Origin: Magnetovibrio sp.
Lineage (GTDB): Bacteria; Pseudomonadota; Alphaproteobacteria; Rhodospirillales; Magnetovibrionaceae
NCBI GenBank assembly: GCA_016763895.1
Contig: JAESSV010000201.1
Span: forward strand, 1 to 9,515
DNA: 9,515 nt
Direction: 5' to 3'
Under the pieces are notes generated by a model that worked only from the letters and a program-made list of their open reading frames with translations, was not told the DNA's origin and did no database searches. The stretch's first letter is position 1. Every line of letters starts with the position of its first letter. Made by a program: the position numbers and the translations under genes. Below, piece by piece: positions 7,256 through 9,515 of the stretch.

Positions 7256-7900
7256 CTACATATCCAACAATGCGTTGATATCATCTTGAGACATGCCACC
7301 TTCTTCTTCACCATCCCCACCACCGCCGCTATCCGCAGCCGGCTTCTCTGCGGCCGCCTCCGGTACGGCAACTTCGCTCACCACACCCGGCGTCGTAACA
7401 CTTTGATCAGATCCGACTTTGCGGCGTTCAGATCCATTGTAATTCGTGTTCGTTTTCCGGCGACGATCGGGGCCAAAATAAAGCCCCGCGCGCACGAAAG
7501 ATCTGGGATGTTCAATAATTGAGCGAATCCGAGAATACAGTTTTTTTGCCGACACGGGCTTGGCCAAGAATTCATGAACGCCACTGTCGCGGGCTTCCAT
7601 AACCCGGTTCATTTCCGTATAGCCGGTTAACATAATAATGGGCACAAAAGGATTGGGGCTATCTGACCCGGTGCGCACCATGCGCACGAAATCCATACCG
7701 TCTAAGGGGGACATATTCCAATCGGAAATAATCACGTCGGCTGGGAAGTGGCGCAATTCTTTAAACGCATCCGCACCGTCTCCGGCTTCCAATACGTTTT
7801 TAACGCCCAAGGCGTGTAAAATACTTTTCACCAAGGCCCGCATATGTTTATTGTCATCAACAATCAAAAAATTGAGCCGCGCCAGATTATAATCAGACAT
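7256..7900 (-). CDS. CheY-like response regulator with Arg-rich segment and FliM-like C-terminal peptide
   Basis: A 214-residue protein. Residues 8 to about 130 form a receiver domain with acidic pocket Asp15-Asp16, phospho-acceptor Asp60 (ISDWNMSPLDG), Thr92 and Lys114 (FLAKPVS). Next comes FVRAGLYFGPDRRRKTN (about 135-151) and GSERRK (156-161), a basic segment common in alphaproteobacterial stand-alone receivers. Then follows a disordered Ala/Pro/Glu linker, a Gly/Glu run (192-202), and the terminal peptide MSQDDINALLDM (203-214). There is no DNA-binding or enzymatic output domain. The peptide resembles the N-terminus of FliM (SQAEIDALLN in E. coli), which binds phosphorylated CheY. The ATG at 7898-7900 gives the usual short lead into the receiver; the frame can extend six codons to a TTG. 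The Hpt gene follows, suggesting a phosphorelay pair. A motility role is inference. Confidence 0.93.
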   Translation of the reverse strand: MSDYNLARLNFLIVDDNKHMRALVKSILHALGVKNVLEAGDGADAFKELRHFPADVIISDWNMSPLDGMDFVRMVRTGSDSPNPFVPIIMLTGYTEMNRVMEARDSGVHEFLAKPVSAKKLYSRIRSIIEHPRSFVRAGLYFGPDRRRKTNTNYNGSERRKVGSDQSVTTPGVVSEVAVPEAAAEKPAADSGGGGDGEEEGGMSQDDINALLDM

Positions 7901-7918
7901 TCCGTTATTCGTCCCCAA

Positions 7919-8103
7919 AAGTCAGGGCCTCGAAGACCCTGTGCCACATTCTCACCATTTCAAGCTGTTAAATCTAGTTTTAAATACAACATTTTTAGCT
8001 TTTAGCCCCTTTTCTGGGCTTTCTGCCCCTTTACGCGGGCCCAACTTAGGGCTACATCTGAGAATTCGCTAGACTTGAAAGACCTTTGAAAGAATCCCTC
8101 TTT
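7919..8103. other. Divergent spacer between the receiver gene and uvrA
   Basis: It holds an AT-rich stretch (about 7964-8003) likely to contain the promoters of both genes, a short inverted repeat CAGGG/CCCTG (7923-7927 and 7937-7941), and the tandem hairpins listed separately. I searched it for the alphaproteobacterial LexA box GAAC-N7-GAAC or GTTC-N7-GTTC and found neither half-site anywhere in the spacer. No convincing -35/-10 pair could be fixed. Nor is there a clear Shine-Dalgarno site before the uvrA ATG; only a weak GAAAGAA lies upstream. Confidence 0.5.
8005..8040. repeat. Two tandem hairpin-forming repeats beginning GCCCCTTT
   Basis: GCCCCTTT starts at 8005 and again at 8025, a 20-bp pitch. 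Each copy can fold: GCCC (8005-8008) with GGGC (8016-8019), and GCCC (8025-8028) with GGGC (8037-8040). They lie about 65 bp before the uvrA start, probably in its leader or promoter-proximal region. Stems are only 4-5 bp, so function is uncertain. Confidence 0.45.
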
Positions 8104-9515
8104 ATGACTTCCTCTCCGAAAAACGTAATTCGTGTCAGCGGCGCCCGTGAACACAACCTTAAAAACATCAGCGTCGACATCCCCAGAGACAAGCTGGTTG
8201 TGATCACCGGATTGTCGGGATCAGGGAAATCATCTTTGGCTTTTGACACCATTTATGCCGAAGGCCAACGCCGATATGTGGAAAGCTTATCGGCTTATGC
8301 CCGCCAGTTTTTGGAACTCATGAGCAAACCCGATGTGGATTCCATCGAAGGTTTAAGCCCCGCCATTTCCATTGAACAAAAAACAACGTCCAAGAATCCT
8401 CGATCCACAGTCGGAACGGTCACAGAAATCTATGACTATCTTCGTCTCCTTTTCGCCCGGATTGGTGTTCCCTACTCTCCAGCAACCGGCCTTCCTATCT
8501 CTAGCCAGACGGTTAGTCAGATGGTGGATCAGGTTTTAGCCTTAGGGGACGGCACACGCCTCTACCTCATGGCGCCAATCGTTCGGGGTCGCAAAGGCGA
8601 ATACCGAAAAGAGTTTGCGGAACTTCGTAAGAAGGGTTTCCAGCGGGTAAAAGTCGATGGCGAGATATACGAGATTGAGGATACTCCAGAACTCGACAAG
8701 AAAATAAAGCACCATATCGACGTGGTTGTTGATCGTATAGTTATTAACAATGACATTAAAACACGCCTAGCTGACTCCATTGAAACGGCGCTGGAGCTGG
8801 CTGACGGCCTGTTTGTTGTAGAAAATGCCGATACAGCTGAGCGCAAAATTTTCTCTGCAAAATTTGCTTGCCCTGAATCAGGCTTTACCATTGAGGAAAT
8901 TGAGCCACGTATCTTCTCCTTTAACAATCCATACGGTGCGTGCCCTGCTTGCGGCGGCCTTGGGACGGAAATGTATTTCGACCCTGATCTCGTAGTGCCC
9001 GATATCTCCCAATCCATTCGCGGCGGCGCAATTGCCCCTTGGTCCAGATCAGCAACACCAGCCCCTTATTATATGCAAACGTTGGAAGCCCTTGGTCGTC
9101 ACTATGGTTTCACAACGACCATCCCATGGGAGACCATTGACGAAAAAGCCCGCAAGAAAATTCTATATGGTACTGGGGATGAAAAGATCCAGATCACGTT
9201 TGATGATGGCATGCGTACGTACAAAACGAATAAGCCATTTGAAGGGGTGATCCCAAACCTTGAAAGACGCTGGCGCGAATCTGACAGCAGTTGGGTCCGT
9301 GAAGATATGGAGAAATATCAGGATAAAACGGCCTGCACTCCTTGCGGTGGCCATCGCTTGAAACCAGAGGCCCTTGCGATCAAAATTGATGGGCATCAAA
9401 TTGGACAGGTTTCAGAGAAATCCATCGTGGCTGCACGGGATTGGTTCCTAGGCCTTGAAAATGTGCTGACAGGTAAAGAGAAAACCATTGCCGAGCGGGT
9501 CTTGAAAGAAATTAA
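8104..9515 (+). CDS. uvrA: UvrA, excinuclease ABC ATPase subunit A (5' half, runs off the window)
   Basis: UvrA is the damage-sensing ATPase of nucleotide excision repair; it binds distorted DNA as a dimer and loads UvrB. The frame is open from the ATG at 8104 to the window end, giving 470 of an expected 950 or so residues. Visible are [14 protein letters not shown] at the start, Walker [10 protein letters not shown] (36-44), [19 protein letters not shown], the UvrB-binding region from about residue 115, and [22 protein letters not shown]. The later CTPCGGHRL (Cys411, Cys414) is also conserved. The first zinc-finger pair reads Cys256-Pro-Glu-Ser259 instead of CPxC, a change I recall in other alphaproteobacterial UvrA proteins. 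Pro and Glu codon choice changes sharply near 8440 (residue about 113). No LexA box is visible upstream. Identity is certain. Confidence 0.97.
   Translation, partial: MTSSPKNVIRVSGAREHNLKNISVDIPRDKLVVITGLSGSGKSSLAFDTIYAEGQRRYVESLSAYARQFLELMSKPDVDSIEGLSPAISIEQKTTSKNPRSTVGTVTEIYDYLRLLFARIGVPYSPATGLPISSQTVSQMVDQVLALGDGTRLYLMAPIVRGRKGEYRKEFAELRKKGFQRVKVDGEIYEIEDTPELDKKIKHHIDVVVDRIVINNDIKTRLADSIETALELADGLFVVENADTAERKIFSAKFACPESGFTIEEIEPRIFSFNNPYGACPACGGLGTEMYFDPDLVVPDISQSIRGGAIAPWSRSATPAPYYMQTLEALGRHYGFTTTIPWETIDEKARKKILYGTGDEKIQITFDDGMRTYKTNKPFEGVIPNLERRWRESDSSWVREDMEKYQDKTACTPCGGHRLKPEALAIKIDGHQIGQVSEKSIVAARDWFLGLENVLTGKEKTIAERVLKEI

Noticed and set aside
7921..7941. GTCAGGG copy resembling a half-site of the VOC/WYL operator, upstream of the receiver gene
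   Set aside because: The partner CCCTG is in inside-out orientation and the TGACA core is incomplete, so a second WYL operator is not supported.
8562..9017. Minus-strand open frame of 151 codons inside uvrA
   Set aside because: The plus-strand frame encodes conserved UvrA through this stretch; the antisense product is Ser-rich with no domain.

Overview
The window looks like chromosomal DNA of an alphaproteobacterium, most likely a Rhodospirillales-type organism. The reasons are a C4-pathway 5-aminolevulinate synthase with its PLP lysine at residue 248, a PleC/DivJ-style HisKA kinase, a CheY-like protein with a GPDRRR tail next to an Hpt protein, and a UvrA with features I recall as typical of that class. 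Base composition is balanced and third positions favour C in most genes (for example CCC for proline). I see no mobile elements, tRNAs, rRNAs or CRISPR arrays.

Layout. Positions 1-1062 (+) hold the 3' part of a class III aminotransferase. After a 160-bp spacer with a hairpin and a candidate promoter, hemA (1223-2437, +) is followed 29 bp later by a PadR-like winged-helix gene (2467-3021, +). The latter overlaps by 4 bp, tail to tail, with a large membrane sensor kinase on the minus strand (3018-5345; Cache, HAMP, PAS, HisKA, HATPase). A 150-bp spacer with a 12-bp palindrome and a long hairpin separates the kinase from a VOC/glyoxalase-fold gene (minus, 5496-5876). That gene is divergent from a WYL-family repressor (plus, 5961-6647), and the two share a perfect 21-bp operator-like inverted repeat. 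Next comes a minus-strand signalling pair: a receiver protein (7256-7900) and a downstream Hpt protein (6662-7156). A 185-bp divergent spacer leads to the 5' half of uvrA (8104 to the window end, +), which stays open to the edge.

How the parts may work together. HemA makes the first haem/tetrapyrrole precursor. The VOC/WYL pair looks like a self-contained autoregulated stress or detoxification switch. The sensor kinase, receiver and Hpt could be parts of one dispersed phosphorelay, but nothing here proves that they are partners.

Most interesting points. (1) The receiver protein ends in a peptide, MSQDDINALLDM, that closely resembles the CheY-binding N-terminal peptide of the flagellar switch protein FliM, attached by a Gly/Glu-rich linker. 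(2) Codon usage switches sharply inside uvrA near position 8440, suggesting a mosaic gene or an assembly join. (3) The VOC/WYL operator doubles as the ribosome-binding site of the repressor. No wholly new multi-gene defence or mobile system is evident.
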